The notes under the pieces: generated by a model
The model's database searches: none
The model's input: only the letters and a program-made list of their open reading frames with translations
What the model was told of the DNA's origin: nothing
Made by a program: the position numbers and the translations under genes
NCBI GenBank assembly: GCA_021817985.1
Contig: JAKAFK010000020.1
Coordinates: 1-51,053 of the forward strand
Source: Pseudomonadota bacterium
GTDB lineage: Bacteria > Pseudomonadota > Gammaproteobacteria > Burkholderiales > JAKAFK01
Direction of reading: 5' to 3'
DNA length: 51,053 nucleotides
Shown here: in pieces, positions 8,029 to 17,031 of the stretch
Layout of the letters: each line of letters opens with the position of its first letter
Numbering within the stretch: the stretch's first letter is position 1

Positions 8029-8622
8029 TCAGGGCAGGTCCAGGCCCTCGTTGTTCAGCAGGCGGACCAGCGTGATCAAGGGGAGGCCGATCAGCGCGGT
8101 GGGATCGTCTCCCGTCATGGCTTCCAGAAGACTGATCCCGAGCCCTTCGGTGCGTGCCGATCCGGCGCAGTTGTATGGCTGTTCCTTCGCCAGGTAGCGC
8201 TCAATCTGGGCTTGGGTCAAGGGGCGGAAACGGACCCGATAGGGGACGAGCTCGCATTGCGCGCGGTCGGACAGGCTGTTGTAGACGCACAGGCCGGTGT
8301 GGAAGGACACGCCCTTGCCTTGCATCCGGGTGAGTTGCCGAATGGCGTTTTCGCGGGATATCGGCTTGCCGATCGCCTCCCCGTCGAGGTCGGCCACCTG
8401 GTCCGAGCCGATGATCAAGGCATGGGGAAAGCGATCCTTGACCGCGCGTGCCTTGGCCTCCGACAGGCGCAGCGCGGTGGCCGCCGGCGGCTCCCCCGGT
8501 CGCGGCGCTTCGTCGACATCGGGGGAGGCAACCACGAAGGGGATCTGCAGGCGGCTCAGGAGCTCACGGCGGTAGACGGACGTCGAGGCGAGAACCAGTT
8601 CGGGCAAGGCCTTTGTCTTCAT
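8029..8622 (-). CDS. yceF: Maf-family nucleotide pyrophosphatase YceF
   Basis: The 197-residue product is a Maf-like house-cleaning NTP pyrophosphatase. The N-terminal LVLASTSVYRRELLSRL, the PDVDE segment, the catalytic IIGSDQVADLDG and the GKP loop are all present. The SVYRREL form marks the YceF subgroup, which in E. coli hydrolyses 7-methyl-GTP, rather than YhdE. It is the third gene of the minus-strand group pycA-pycB-yceF-methyltransferase, 49 bases after pycB. Confidence 0.88.
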   Translation of the reverse strand: MKTKALPELVLASTSVYRRELLSRLQIPFVVASPDVDEAPRPGEPPAATALRLSEAKARAVKDRFPHALIIGSDQVADLDGEAIGKPISRENAIRQLTRMQGKGVSFHTGLCVYNSLSDRAQCELVPYRVRFRPLTQAQIERYLAKEQPYNCAGSARTEGLGISLLEAMTGDDPTALIGLPLITLVRLLNNEGLDLP

Positions 8623-8671
8623 AATGCTTAATGCTGTCGGGACGTGCGGGCAGGCGGATAGACCCGGGTCC

Positions 8672-10525
8672 CTATTCCGGCTGAATTTCGATCAACGCCT
8701 CGTCGGGCGTCACCGCATCGCCTTTCGCGACCGATACGGCAATCACCGTTCCGCTGAGCGCGGCTTGAACCTCGTTTTCCATCTTCATCGCTTCGATGAC
8801 GAGCACGGCATCGCCGGCCTTGACCGACTGGCCCGGCTTGACGAGCACGTCCACCACCGTTCCGGGCATGGCGGCGGTCACGTGCCCCTGATGGGTGGCG
8901 CGCGGGCGCCGCCCGTTTCCGTTGGCGGCAGGCTTGGTGCGCGCGCCGGCTTGCGCGCCGCCGGCGACCGGGGCGAGTTCGAGCTCGCTCAAGGTCTCGA
9001 TCAGGACTTCTTCGGGGACGCCATCCACGGAAACGTAGAAGGGACGCTGTTCCTCGCCCGCGTGGCCGCTTCCGGTGAGCTTGATGTGGTAAGTCTCGCC
9101 GTGCAGCGTGATGCGAAACTCGTTGGGCGCGTATCGCGGGCCGGCGCTCGCCTCCTTCGCGCCGGGCGGCAGGAGCGGTTCGGGCTTGAGGGTGCCGGCC
9201 GCGCGCTCCTGCAGGAAGGTCCGCCCGATGTCCGGGAACATGGCGTAGGTGAGCACGTCGTCCTCGGTCTTGGCGAGCCCTTCGACCTCCGTCCGCAATT
9301 TGTCGAGTTCATCATCCAGAAGGTCAGCCGGGCGGCAGTCGATCACCGCCTGGTTGCCGACGGCGATCGCGCGAACCTGCGCATTGATCGTGCCCGGGGC
9401 GTGGCCATAGCGGCCCAGCAGGTAGTGCTTGACCTCCGTGGTGACGGATTTGTACCGGCTGCCGGTGAGCACGTTGAGCACGGCCTGCGTGCCGACGATT
9501 TGCGAGGTGGGCGTCACCAGGGGCGGGTAGCCCAAATCCTCGCGAACGCGGGGAATCTCAGACAGCACCTCGTCCATGCGCGCGAGCGCCCCTTGCTCCT
9601 TGAGCTGGTTGGACAGGTTGGAAATCATCCCGCCGGGCACTTGGTTCACCAGCACGCGGGTGTCGACTCCGGTGAAGGCGCTTTCGAACTGCCAATACTT
9701 CTTGCGCACCTCGCGGAAGTAGGCGGCGATCTCCTGCAGCAGTCCCAGGTCGAGACCCGTGTCGTGGGGCGTTCCTTGCAGGGCCGAGACGATGCTCTCG
9801 GTGGTGGGATGGCTTGCCCCTTCCGAGAAGGCGCTGTTGCAGGTGTCCACGATCGACGCGCCGGCTTCGACGGCCTTGAGGTGGCACATCGAGGCGAGGC
9901 CCGATGTCGCATGCGAATGGAGATTGATGGGCAGGCGCACGGCGTTCTTGAGCGCGCGAACGAGCTCGCCTGCGGTGTACGGGGTCAAAAGGCCTGCCAT
10001 GTCCTTGATGGCGAGGCTGTCGCAGCCCATGCCTTCAAGCTCCTTGGCGAGCGCGACAAAATGGGGGATGTCGTGCACCGGGCTCGTGGTATAGCAGATC
10101 GTGCCCTGGGCATGCTTGCCCGCCTGCTTGGCGGCATCGACCGACACGCGCAGATTGCGCAGGTCGTTCATCGCGTCGAAAATGCGGAACACGTCGACGC
10201 CGTGATCGGCCGCAAGCTTGACGAAGGCCCGCACGACGTCGTCGGAGTAATGCCGATAGCCGAGCAGGTTCTGGCCGCGCAACAGCATTTGGATGGGGGT
10301 GTTCGGCAAAGCCTTGCGCAGTCTGCGCAGGCGCTCCCAAGGATCCTCCTTGAGAAACCGCACGCAGGCATCGAAGGTGGCGCCGCCCCATGCCTCCAGG
10401 GACCAGAAGCCTACGCGGTCGAGCGAGGGGCATATCGGCAGCATATCGTCCGTCCGCATGCGCGTTGCGATGAGCGACTGATGCCCGTCCCGCAAGACGA
10501 GGTCGGTGATGAATACCTTGGTCAT
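8672..10525 (-). CDS. pycB: Pyruvate carboxylase subunit B (carboxyltransferase and biotin carrier)
   Basis: The 617-residue chain has a carboxyltransferase TIM barrel (about 1-300, with LRDGHQS and metal-site motif HSHATSG), a conserved PYC/OadA domain (about 300-460), a Pro/Gly/Ala-rich linker (about 520-545) and a biotinyl domain with EAMKMEN (biotin on Lys581). The same architecture serves as oxaloacetate decarboxylase alpha subunit, but no oadB or oadG is nearby and a biotin carboxylase gene lies 28 bases upstream. A two-subunit pyruvate carboxylase making oxaloacetate is therefore the best reading; 2-oxoglutarate carboxylase is the main alternative. Confidence 0.85.
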   Translation of the reverse strand: MTKVFITDLVLRDGHQSLIATRMRTDDMLPICPSLDRVGFWSLEAWGGATFDACVRFLKEDPWERLRRLRKALPNTPIQMLLRGQNLLGYRHYSDDVVRAFVKLAADHGVDVFRIFDAMNDLRNLRVSVDAAKQAGKHAQGTICYTTSPVHDIPHFVALAKELEGMGCDSLAIKDMAGLLTPYTAGELVRALKNAVRLPINLHSHATSGLASMCHLKAVEAGASIVDTCNSAFSEGASHPTTESIVSALQGTPHDTGLDLGLLQEIAAYFREVRKKYWQFESAFTGVDTRVLVNQVPGGMISNLSNQLKEQGALARMDEVLSEIPRVREDLGYPPLVTPTSQIVGTQAVLNVLTGSRYKSVTTEVKHYLLGRYGHAPGTINAQVRAIAVGNQAVIDCRPADLLDDELDKLRTEVEGLAKTEDDVLTYAMFPDIGRTFLQERAAGTLKPEPLLPPGAKEASAGPRYAPNEFRITLHGETYHIKLTGSGHAGEEQRPFYVSVDGVPEEVLIETLSELELAPVAGGAQAGARTKPAANGNGRRPRATHQGHVTAAMPGTVVDVLVKPGQSVKAGDAVLVIEAMKMENEVQAALSGTVIAVSVAKGDAVTPDEALIEIQPE

Positions 10526-10553
10526 GTTCTCCCCACTGCTGGAATACTTTGCC

Positions 10554-11972
10554 TCACATGCCCTCGTGCGCGGCGATGGCGGCGGAAATGGCGACTGCCA
10601 ATAGCTCGGGCGGCCGGCGAACGGGGTATTTTATCAGCTCGCTGTGCGTTTCCACAAAACTCGTGTCGAAGCGGCCGCCGCGGAAATCGGGATTCTTGAG
10701 GATCTCCTGATAGTAGGGGATCGTCGTCTTGACGCCATAAACGATCATGTCCGTCAGTGCGCGGCGGCTGCGCTCCACCACACCCTGCCAGGACAGGTTC
10801 CAGACCGTGAGCTTGGCGCACATGGAGTCATAATAAGGCGGGATGACGTAGCCCGTGTACATGGCGGCATCGGTGCGCACCCCCGGCCCGCCGGGCGCGT
10901 AGTAGCGCGTGATGCGCCCGAAGCTTGGGAGGAATTCGTTTTGCGGGTCTTCCGCGTTGATGCGGAACTCCATGGCAAAGCCCCGGTGCTCGATGTCGGC
11001 CTGCTTGTACTGCAAGGGCAATCCGCTGGCGACGCGGATCTGCTCCTGCACGATGTCGACGCCGGTGATGGTCTCCGTGACGGTGTGCTCGACCTGCAGG
11101 CGCGTATTCATCTCCATGAAATAGAATTGATTGTCGGAATCGAGCAGGAATTCGCAGGTTCCCGCGTTGACGTAGCCGACCGCCTTGGCGGCCTGGACCG
11201 CCAGGAGGCCGATGTATTTGCGCTGCGCTTCGGTCAGCTGCGGGGAGGGCGCGATCTCGATCAGCTTCTGGTGCCGCCGCTGGATGGAGCAATCCCGTTC
11301 ATAGAGGTGGATGACGTTGCCGAAGTCATCGCCCATCACCTGGACTTCGATGTGGCGTGGATTGACCACGCATTTTTCCATGAACACCTCGGGCTTGCCG
11401 AACGCCTTGCTGGCCTCCGACACCACGCGGTCGAAGTTGCGGATGAGTTCCTCTTCGTTGTTGCAGCGGCGGATGCCGCGCCCGCCGCCGCCGTTGGTCG
11501 CCTTGAGCATGACCGGATAGCCGATGCGGGCGGCCAGCACGCGGGCCTCCTCCGCCGACTCGAGGTTATGGTCGCTCCCCGGCACCACCGGGATGCCCGC
11601 CTTGATCATCGCGCGGCGCGCCTCGATCTTGTCGCCCATGGCGCGGATCACCTTGGCCGACGGCCCGATGAACTTGATGCCCCGACGCGCGCAGATCTCG
11701 GCCAGCATGGGATTCTCGGACAGGAAGCCGTAGCCCGGATGCAGCGCATCGCAGCCGGAGGCCACCGCGAGATTGACGATGTTGTGGGCGTTGAGATAGC
11801 CCAGGACCGGATCGGCGCCGATGTTGTAGGCCTCGTCCGCCTTCTTGACGTGCAGCGCGTGACGATCGGCGTCGGTGTAGATGGCCACCGACTTGATGTC
11901 GAGTTCCGCGCAGGCGCGCACGATGCGAACGGCGATTTCGCCGCGATTGGCGATGAGGATTTTCTTGATCAC
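10554..11972 (-). CDS. pycA: Pyruvate carboxylase subunit A (biotin carboxylase)
   Basis: This 472-residue biotin carboxylase uses ATP and bicarbonate to carboxylate the biotin of the partner subunit. It starts with the family signature KKILIANRGEIA, has the ATP-grasp glycine loop KATNGGGGRGIR, the catalytic EMNTRLQVEH and the RINAEDP segment. It could be mistaken for AccC, but the partner is a carboxyltransferase of pyruvate type. I set the start at GTG 11970-11972 because AGAAGGA lies 7 bases upstream; an in-frame TTG eight codons earlier has no such site. A perfect TATAAT on this strand lies 33-38 bases upstream of the start codon. Confidence 0.88.
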   Translation of the reverse strand: MIKKILIANRGEIAVRIVRACAELDIKSVAIYTDADRHALHVKKADEAYNIGADPVLGYLNAHNIVNLAVASGCDALHPGYGFLSENPMLAEICARRGIKFIGPSAKVIRAMGDKIEARRAMIKAGIPVVPGSDHNLESAEEARVLAARIGYPVMLKATNGGGGRGIRRCNNEEELIRNFDRVVSEASKAFGKPEVFMEKCVVNPRHIEVQVMGDDFGNVIHLYERDCSIQRRHQKLIEIAPSPQLTEAQRKYIGLLAVQAAKAVGYVNAGTCEFLLDSDNQFYFMEMNTRLQVEHTVTETITGVDIVQEQIRVASGLPLQYKQADIEHRGFAMEFRINAEDPQNEFLPSFGRITRYYAPGGPGVRTDAAMYTGYVIPPYYDSMCAKLTVWNLSWQGVVERSRRALTDMIVYGVKTTIPYYQEILKNPDFRGGRFDTSFVETHSELIKYPVRRPPELLAVAISAAIAAHEGM

Positions 11973-11985
11973 GCCAAGTCCTTCT

Positions 11986-12014
11986 TTGACAGCCAAAGCG
12001 GAAAATTATATCAT
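11986..12014 (+). promoter_or_regulatory. Sigma-70-type promoter for the yceD-rpmF-plsX operon
   Basis: A perfect -35 TTGACA (11986-11991) is separated by 17 bases from TATCAT (12009-12014). The predicted start at about 12020-12022 is 2-4 bases before the yceD ATG at 12024. The -35 lies in the pycA leader and the -10 overlaps the opposing TATAAT. Confidence 0.6.
12005..12010 (-). promoter_or_regulatory. TATAAT -10 element for the pycA operon
   Basis: The minus strand reads a perfect TATAAT, placing transcription start near 11998 and giving a leader of about 26 bases with a good ribosome binding site. The -35 region (minus-strand TTCAGA or GTTCAG, inside yceD) is weak. The element overlaps the plus-strand -10 of yceD. 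Confidence 0.5.
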
Positions 12015-12023
12015 GCGCTGCTT

Positions 12024-12497
12024 ATGTCTGAACAGGCCGCCATCGACGCGATGGAGTTCGCGCGCAACCGCCGCGCGTTGCATGGTAAAATCCCAGTGGC
12101 TCAGCTTGAGCGGCTGAGCGAGGTGGTGGCCGGCGATGACGCGGTGGTGGAGTATAGCGTGTCCGGAGGCGTCGACGACGATGGTCGCCCGGCGCTGGAC
12201 CTGGAGTTGCGCGCCGTCTTGCCGCTGGTGTGCCAGCGTTGCCTGGAACCGTTCGACTTTGCGTTGGACCGGCGCTCCCGGCTCCTGCTGGCAAAGGATG
12301 AGACGCAATATAACGCGCTCGACCGCGACGAGGCGGTCGAGGTGATTCTGGCGGAGCGTCGGTTGCGCGTGGATCGGCTTGTGGAGGACGAAATCCTGCT
12401 CAGTCTTCCCATGGCGCCCATGCACCCCCTGTCGCAGTGCGCGGCGGCGCAATGGATCGGGGAACCCGAGGCGAAGGCACCAGGCGACGGCGCCTGA
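12024..12497 (+). CDS. yceD: YceD / DUF177 family protein, large ribosomal RNA accumulation protein
   Basis: The 157-residue protein has the DUF177 core, with ALDLELRAVLPLVCQRCLEPF containing the family CxxC, then acidic DEAVEV and VEDEILLSLPMAP with a late Cys. It is found upstream of rpmF in most bacteria and is linked to 23S rRNA accumulation. No Shine-Dalgarno sequence precedes the ATG, and the promoter at 11986-12014 predicts an almost leaderless mRNA. Confidence 0.85.
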   Translation: MSEQAAIDAMEFARNRRALHGKIPVAQLERLSEVVAGDDAVVEYSVSGGVDDDGRPALDLELRAVLPLVCQRCLEPFDFALDRRSRLLLAKDETQYNALDRDEAVEVILAERRLRVDRLVEDEILLSLPMAPMHPLSQCAAAQWIGEPEAKAPGDGA

Positions 12498-12575
12498 AGG
12501 ACCCGCGCGTCGGGCGATCGCCCGGACCGAACGGCGCCCCCCTGACGGGCGGCTGGATATTTTGAGGAGTTTGAC

Positions 12576-12755
12576 ATGGCAGTGCAGCAAAACAAGAAGT
12601 CCCCTTCCAAGCGTGGCATGCACCGTGCGCACGACTTTCTCACCAATCCTCCGCTGGCCGTGGAGCCGACCACCGGCGAGGCTCATCTGCGCCATCATAT
12701 CAGCCCCAACGGGTATTATCGCGGCCGAAAGGTCACGCGTGCCAAGGGCGAATAG
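12576..12755 (+). CDS. rpmF: 50S ribosomal protein L32
   Basis: This 59-residue ribosomal protein opens with [20 protein letters not shown] and ends with GYYRGRKV, the usual L32 shape. The zinc Cys residues found in some L32 proteins are absent, so this is the zinc-independent form. TTGAGGAG precedes the ATG by 5 bases. It lies between yceD and plsX, its standard place. Confidence 0.95.
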   Translation: MAVQQNKKSPSKRGMHRAHDFLTNPPLAVEPTTGEAHLRHHISPNGYYRGRKVTRAKGE

Positions 12756-12804
12756 CCGACTGGCCACCCTCCTGACGGTTCTGGGCGGGCCTGCCGCGTA
12801 GCTC

Positions 12805-13818
12805 ATGAGCAGCGTTACCATCGCGGTCGATGCCATGGGCGGCGACCATGGCCCCCGGGTCACGGTGCCGGCTGCCTTGCAGTTCTTGGGCCGGGACCCC
12901 GATGTTCACATCATCCTGGTCGGCGGGCGCGGAGACATCGAAGAACACCTTCGCGGGCATCGCGACTTCGGGCGGATCACCGTCCGGCACGCGAGCGAAG
13001 TGGTGGAGATGCACGAGCCCCCCGCGTCGGCCATGCGCAACAAGAAAGACTCCTCGATGCGCGTGGCGGTGGACCTGATCAAGGACGGGCAGGCCGACGC
13101 TTGCGTGAGCGCGGGCAATACCGGCGCCCTGATGGCCATTTCGCGTTTCGTTCTCAAGATGCTTCCCAACATCGAGCGCCCGGCGATTGCCACGGTGCTG
13201 CCCACCATAAAGGGCCATACCCACGTCCTCGATCTGGGCGCGAACGTCGACTGCACGGCGACGCACCTGCTGCAATTCGCCATGATGGGGGCCATGCTGG
13301 TGTCGGCGGTGGAGAGAAAGCCTGCACCCACGGTCGGCCTTCTCAACATCGGCGAGGAGGCGATCAAGGGCAACGAGGCCGTCAAGAAGGCGGGCGAGCT
13401 TTTGCGCGCCAGCCCGCTCAACTTCTATGGCAACGTGGAAGGCGACGACATTTACAAGGGAACGACCGATGTGGTCGTCTGCGACGGCTTTGTCGGGAAT
13501 GTGGCGCTCAAGACTTCGGAAGGACTGGCCCAGATGATCGCGACCTTCTTGCGCGAGGAATTCAAGCGGAACTGGAGGACGCGCCTGATGGGCCTTTTCG
13601 CCTCGCCCGTGCTCAGATCGTTCAAGCGCCGGGTGGACCATCGCCGCTACAACGGGGCGAGCCTGCTGGGCTTGCGGGGCATCGTGATCAAGAGCCATGG
13701 CTCTGCGGATCCTTTCGCCTTCGAGTGCGCGATCGGGCGCGCCGTCGAGGAGGTCCGAAGCGGCGTCCTCTCGCGCATCACCGAACAGGTGGCCTTTGGG
13801 CTGGAAGGGGCCGCCTGA
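12805..13818 (+). CDS. plsX: Phosphate acyltransferase PlsX
   Basis: PlsX makes acyl-phosphate from acyl-ACP for phospholipid synthesis. The 337-residue protein begins [12 protein letters not shown], has [17 protein letters not shown] and [10 protein letters not shown], all family hallmarks, and full length. It follows rpmF by 49 bases and overlaps fabH by one base (TGATG), so the two are translationally linked. Confidence 0.95.
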   Translation: MSSVTIAVDAMGGDHGPRVTVPAALQFLGRDPDVHIILVGGRGDIEEHLRGHRDFGRITVRHASEVVEMHEPPASAMRNKKDSSMRVAVDLIKDGQADACVSAGNTGALMAISRFVLKMLPNIERPAIATVLPTIKGHTHVLDLGANVDCTATHLLQFAMMGAMLVSAVERKPAPTVGLLNIGEEAIKGNEAVKKAGELLRASPLNFYGNVEGDDIYKGTTDVVVCDGFVGNVALKTSEGLAQMIATFLREEFKRNWRTRLMGLFASPVLRSFKRRVDHRRYNGASLLGLRGIVIKSHGSADPFAFECAIGRAVEEVRSGVLSRITEQVAFGLEGAA

Positions 13819-14774
13819 TGCGCGCTCGCGTGACGGGGACGGGCAGCTATCTGCCCGAGCGCGTTTTGAGCAATACCGATCTCGAGCGCATGGTGGAGAC
13901 CACCGACCAATGGATCGTCGAGCGCACCGGGATCCGCAGCCGGCATCTGGCGGCCGAGGATGAGGCGACCAGCGATCTCGCGGCGCACGCCGCCCGGCGC
14001 GCGCTGGAGGCCGCCGGAAAAGGCGCCGACGCGGTCGATCTCGTCATCTGCGCCACCACCACGCCGGATCTCGTATTCCCCAGCACGGCCTGCCTGCTGC
14101 AAGCCAAGCTCGGGATCCATAGCGGCGCACCGGCCTTCGACGTGCAGGCCGTGTGCAGCGGCTTCGTCTATGCGTTGTCGATCGCGGACAAATTCATTCG
14201 GAGCGGGCAAAGCCGCTGCGCCCTGGTGATCGGTGCCGAAACGCTCTCGCGCATCACCGATTGGTCGGATCGGTCCAACTGCATCCTATGGGGCGATGGC
14301 GCCGGCGCCGTCGTGCTCGAGCCTTCGAGCGAGGGGGGAATCATCTCCACCCATCTGCACGCAGACGGAAGATACGCCGGTCTGCTGCGCGTATCCGGCG
14401 GGGTGTCGAGAGCGACTCTGGGGCCCAACGTCATGCGCATGGAGGGCAACGCGGTGTTCAAGGTCGCCGTCAACACGCTGGATGCCATCGTCGACGAGAC
14501 GCTCGCCGCCAACCAGATGTCGAAATCCGACATCGATTGGCTGGTGCCCCATCAGGCCAATATCCGCATCATCCAGGCGACGGCGCGCAAGCTCGGGATG
14601 GGGATGGAGCGCGTGGTCGTCACGGTGGACCGCCACGGCAATACCTCGGCGGCCTCCATTCCGCTCGCGCTCGATGTGGCGGTGCGGGACGGACGCGTGA
14701 AACGCGGCGAGACGCTGCTTATGGAAGCGTTCGGGGGCGGGTTTACCTGGGGTTCGGCACTGCTCACTTGGTAG
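13818..14774 (+). CDS. fabH: 3-oxoacyl-ACP synthase III
   Basis: FabH condenses acetyl-CoA with malonyl-ACP to start fatty-acid synthesis. The 318-residue protein shows the Cys in [14 protein letters not shown], His in VPHQANIRI and Asn in [12 protein letters not shown], forming the Cys-His-Asn triad, and ends in the usual [11 protein letters not shown]. The start ATG overlaps the plsX stop. Confidence 0.95.
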   Translation: MRARVTGTGSYLPERVLSNTDLERMVETTDQWIVERTGIRSRHLAAEDEATSDLAAHAARRALEAAGKGADAVDLVICATTTPDLVFPSTACLLQAKLGIHSGAPAFDVQAVCSGFVYALSIADKFIRSGQSRCALVIGAETLSRITDWSDRSNCILWGDGAGAVVLEPSSEGGIISTHLHADGRYAGLLRVSGGVSRATLGPNVMRMEGNAVFKVAVNTLDAIVDETLAANQMSKSDIDWLVPHQANIRIIQATARKLGMGMERVVVTVDRHGNTSAASIPLALDVAVRDGRVKRGETLLMEAFGGGFTWGSALLTW

Positions 14775-14812
14775 GTGGATCGCCTGCGGGAGAGGGGTTT
14801 GGAGGGATTTGA

Positions 14813-15742
14813 GTGAGTCATCTGGCGTTCGTGTTTCCGGGGCAGGGATCCCAGTCGGTGGGCATGATGCAAGGCTATGGGGCGAACTGCGTGCGGGAGG
14901 CCTTCGCCGAGGCGTCCGACGCGCTGGGCTACGATTTGGGCGCCCTGGTGGCGGGAGGGCCTGTGGAATCGCTCAACCAGACGGTGCACACGCAACCGGC
15001 GATGCTGGCGGCGGGCGTCGCGGTCTGGCGGGCGTGGCAAGCGCTGGGGGGCAAGGCGCCCGCGGTTATGGCCGGGCACAGCCTGGGCGAGTATACGGCC
15101 TTGGTGGCAGCCGGCGTGCTGTCGTTTGCCGATGCCCTCGTGCTGGTTCAGGCGCGCGCGAGACTGATGCAGGAGGCCGTGCCGGAAGGGACCGGCGGCA
15201 TGGCCGCGATTCTCGGGCTTGAGGATGAGGCCGTGCGGGCGGTGTGCCGCGAGGCCGCAGATTCCGAGGTCCTGGAACCGGTGAACTTCAATTCGCCCGG
15301 CCAAGTCGTCATCGCCGGCCATCGGGCGGCGGTCGAGCGGGGCATGGCCCTTGCCAAGGCCAAGGGCGCCAAGCGCGCCCTGCTGTTGCCGGTGAGCGTG
15401 CCCTCCCACTGCGCGCTGATGCGTCCGGCCGCCATGGCCCTGCGCGAGCGGCTCGCGGGCGTGCCGTTCAAGACGCCGCGCATTCCCGTGCTGCACAATG
15501 CCGACGTCGCCGCCTATGACGATGTCGAGGCCATCCGGGATGCGCTGTCCCGCCAGCTCTATAGCCCGGTGCGGTGGGTGGAAACCGTCCGCGCCATGGG
15601 GGCGCGCGGCGTGACGCACATGGCGGAGTGCGGGCCGGGCAAGGTGCTCGCCGGACTCAATAAAAGAATAGACAGCACGATGGAGACTTTCGCCCTGACC
15701 GACGACGCGCAACTGGCGCAGCTGGCAGGGCTTGCGATCTGA
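14813..15742 (+). CDS. fabD: Malonyl-CoA:ACP transacylase
   Basis: The 309-residue protein loads malonate onto ACP. FVFPGQGSQ opens it, GHSLGEYTALVAAG carries the catalytic Ser, and SVPSHCALM supplies the second catalytic His. The start is GTG at 14813, 6 bases after GGAGGG. It lies 38 bases after fabH. Confidence 0.95.
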   Translation: MSHLAFVFPGQGSQSVGMMQGYGANCVREAFAEASDALGYDLGALVAGGPVESLNQTVHTQPAMLAAGVAVWRAWQALGGKAPAVMAGHSLGEYTALVAAGVLSFADALVLVQARARLMQEAVPEGTGGMAAILGLEDEAVRAVCREAADSEVLEPVNFNSPGQVVIAGHRAAVERGMALAKAKGAKRALLLPVSVPSHCALMRPAAMALRERLAGVPFKTPRIPVLHNADVAAYDDVEAIRDALSRQLYSPVRWVETVRAMGARGVTHMAECGPGKVLAGLNKRIDSTMETFALTDDAQLAQLAGLAI

Positions 15743-15806
15743 CCCCGGGGCGGTCGAGGGGCCTGGCCGCGGCGGGTTTTTTCCTTTTCGTTCGTAGGAC
15801 TACGGT

Positions 15807-16547
15807 ATGCTGAATGGACAAGTGGCGCTGGTGACCGGCGCGAGTCGCGGCATCGGGCGTGCGGTTGCGATGGCCCTCGGGCGGGCTGGTGCGGTCGTCA
15901 TCGGGACGGCGACCAGCGAGACCGGCGCGCAGGATATTCGTGCCGCGCTGGATGAGCAGGGCGTCAAGGGGGGAGGCGTCGCGCTCGACGTCACCGATTC
16001 GGCACGTCTCGACGAAGTGCTTGCCGACATCGAGAAGCAGTGGGGCAGCGTGGCGATTCTCGTCAACAATGCCGGCATCACGCGCGACAATCTCCTGATG
16101 CGCATGAAGGATGAGGAATGGGACGCCATCATGGCGACCAACCTGACGTCGGTGTTCCGTCTCTCCCGTGCGGTGATCCGCGGCATGATGAAAGCGCGCT
16201 ATGGCCGGATCATCAACATCAGCTCGGTCGTCGGGGCGACGGGCAATGCCGGGCAGACCAACTATGCGGCTGCCAAGGCGGGCGTCGTCGGCTTCGCCAA
16301 ATCGCTGGCGCGCGAAGTCGGCAGCCGCAACATCACGGTGAACTGCGTCGCGCCCGGCTTCATCGATACCGACATGACGCGCGGGCTCACGGCCGACCAG
16401 CGTAACGCCTTGCTGGAGCGGATCCCGGCGGGACGGCTCGGCGAACCCGAGGATATCGCCGCGGCCGTCGTGTTCCTGGCATCGCGCAACGCGGGCTATA
16501 TCACCGGCGCCACGCTGCATGTCAATGGCGGGATGCACATGGAGTGA
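15807..16547 (+). CDS. fabG: 3-oxoacyl-ACP reductase
   Basis: This 246-residue short-chain dehydrogenase performs the NADPH-dependent first reduction of the elongation cycle. TGASRGIGRA is the cofactor loop, NNAGITRDNLL holds the catalytic Asn region, Ser is in INISSVVG and the Tyr-Lys pair in YAAAK. Length and position between fabD and acpP are standard. Confidence 0.95.
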   Translation: MLNGQVALVTGASRGIGRAVAMALGRAGAVVIGTATSETGAQDIRAALDEQGVKGGGVALDVTDSARLDEVLADIEKQWGSVAILVNNAGITRDNLLMRMKDEEWDAIMATNLTSVFRLSRAVIRGMMKARYGRIINISSVVGATGNAGQTNYAAAKAGVVGFAKSLAREVGSRNITVNCVAPGFIDTDMTRGLTADQRNALLERIPAGRLGEPEDIAAAVVFLASRNAGYITGATLHVNGGMHME

Positions 16548-16743
16548 CCCGTGTCCCGGCGGGCTCCCGGGGCGGCTCTCATGACCGATGGGTGGAGCAT
16601 GGGACGCGAGTTTGATAGAATGCCAACGCCTTGCGGGTGTTGAACGGTCTGAAAGAGCGTGATGGAAGCTCGGTAGCGGCAGACGTGAACCGGTTCGTGG
16701 GTGGTGGCAAGTGGATTTTGCATTATCTCGAGAGGGTCTATAC

Positions 16744-16980
16744 ATGGAAAACGTGGAACAGCGAGTAAAGAAGATCGTAGCTGAACAGTTGGGCGTCAAC
16801 GAGGCGGAGGTCAAAAGCGAATCGTCGTTCGTTGATGACTTGGGCGCGGATTCCTTGGATACCGTGGAGCTCGTGATGGCGCTCGAGGAAGAATTCGACT
16901 GCGAGATTCCGGACGAAGAGGCCGAGAAGATCACGACGGTCAAGCAAGCGGTGGACTACATCAATAACGCCTCGAAGTAG
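16744..16980 (+). CDS. acpP: Acyl carrier protein
   Basis: The 78-residue acidic protein carries the phosphopantetheine site [10 protein letters not shown], with Ser in DSL as attachment residue. The gap to fabG is 196 bases, larger than elsewhere in the operon; TGATAGAAT at 16613-16621 could be a -10 of an internal promoter, which is common for highly expressed acpP, but no good -35 pairs with it. Confidence 0.96.
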   Translation: MENVEQRVKKIVAEQLGVNEAEVKSESSFVDDLGADSLDTVELVMALEEEFDCEIPDEEAEKITTVKQAVDYINNASK

Positions 16981-17031
16981 CGTCGCGAGCCTTCGCGGCC
17001 TATTCACCCGTCAGCCATTGGGGAGCTTTGC

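Noticed and set aside
8624-10699. 691-codon open frame on the plus strand opposite pycB
   Set aside because: It is the antisense shadow of a clear carboxyltransferase gene; the high GC content leaves long open frames in mirror strands. It shows no family motif.
8672-11972. Sodium-pumping oxaloacetate decarboxylase
   Set aside because: The alpha-like subunit is there, but oadB and oadG are absent and a biotin carboxylase gene is adjacent, which fits a carboxylase.
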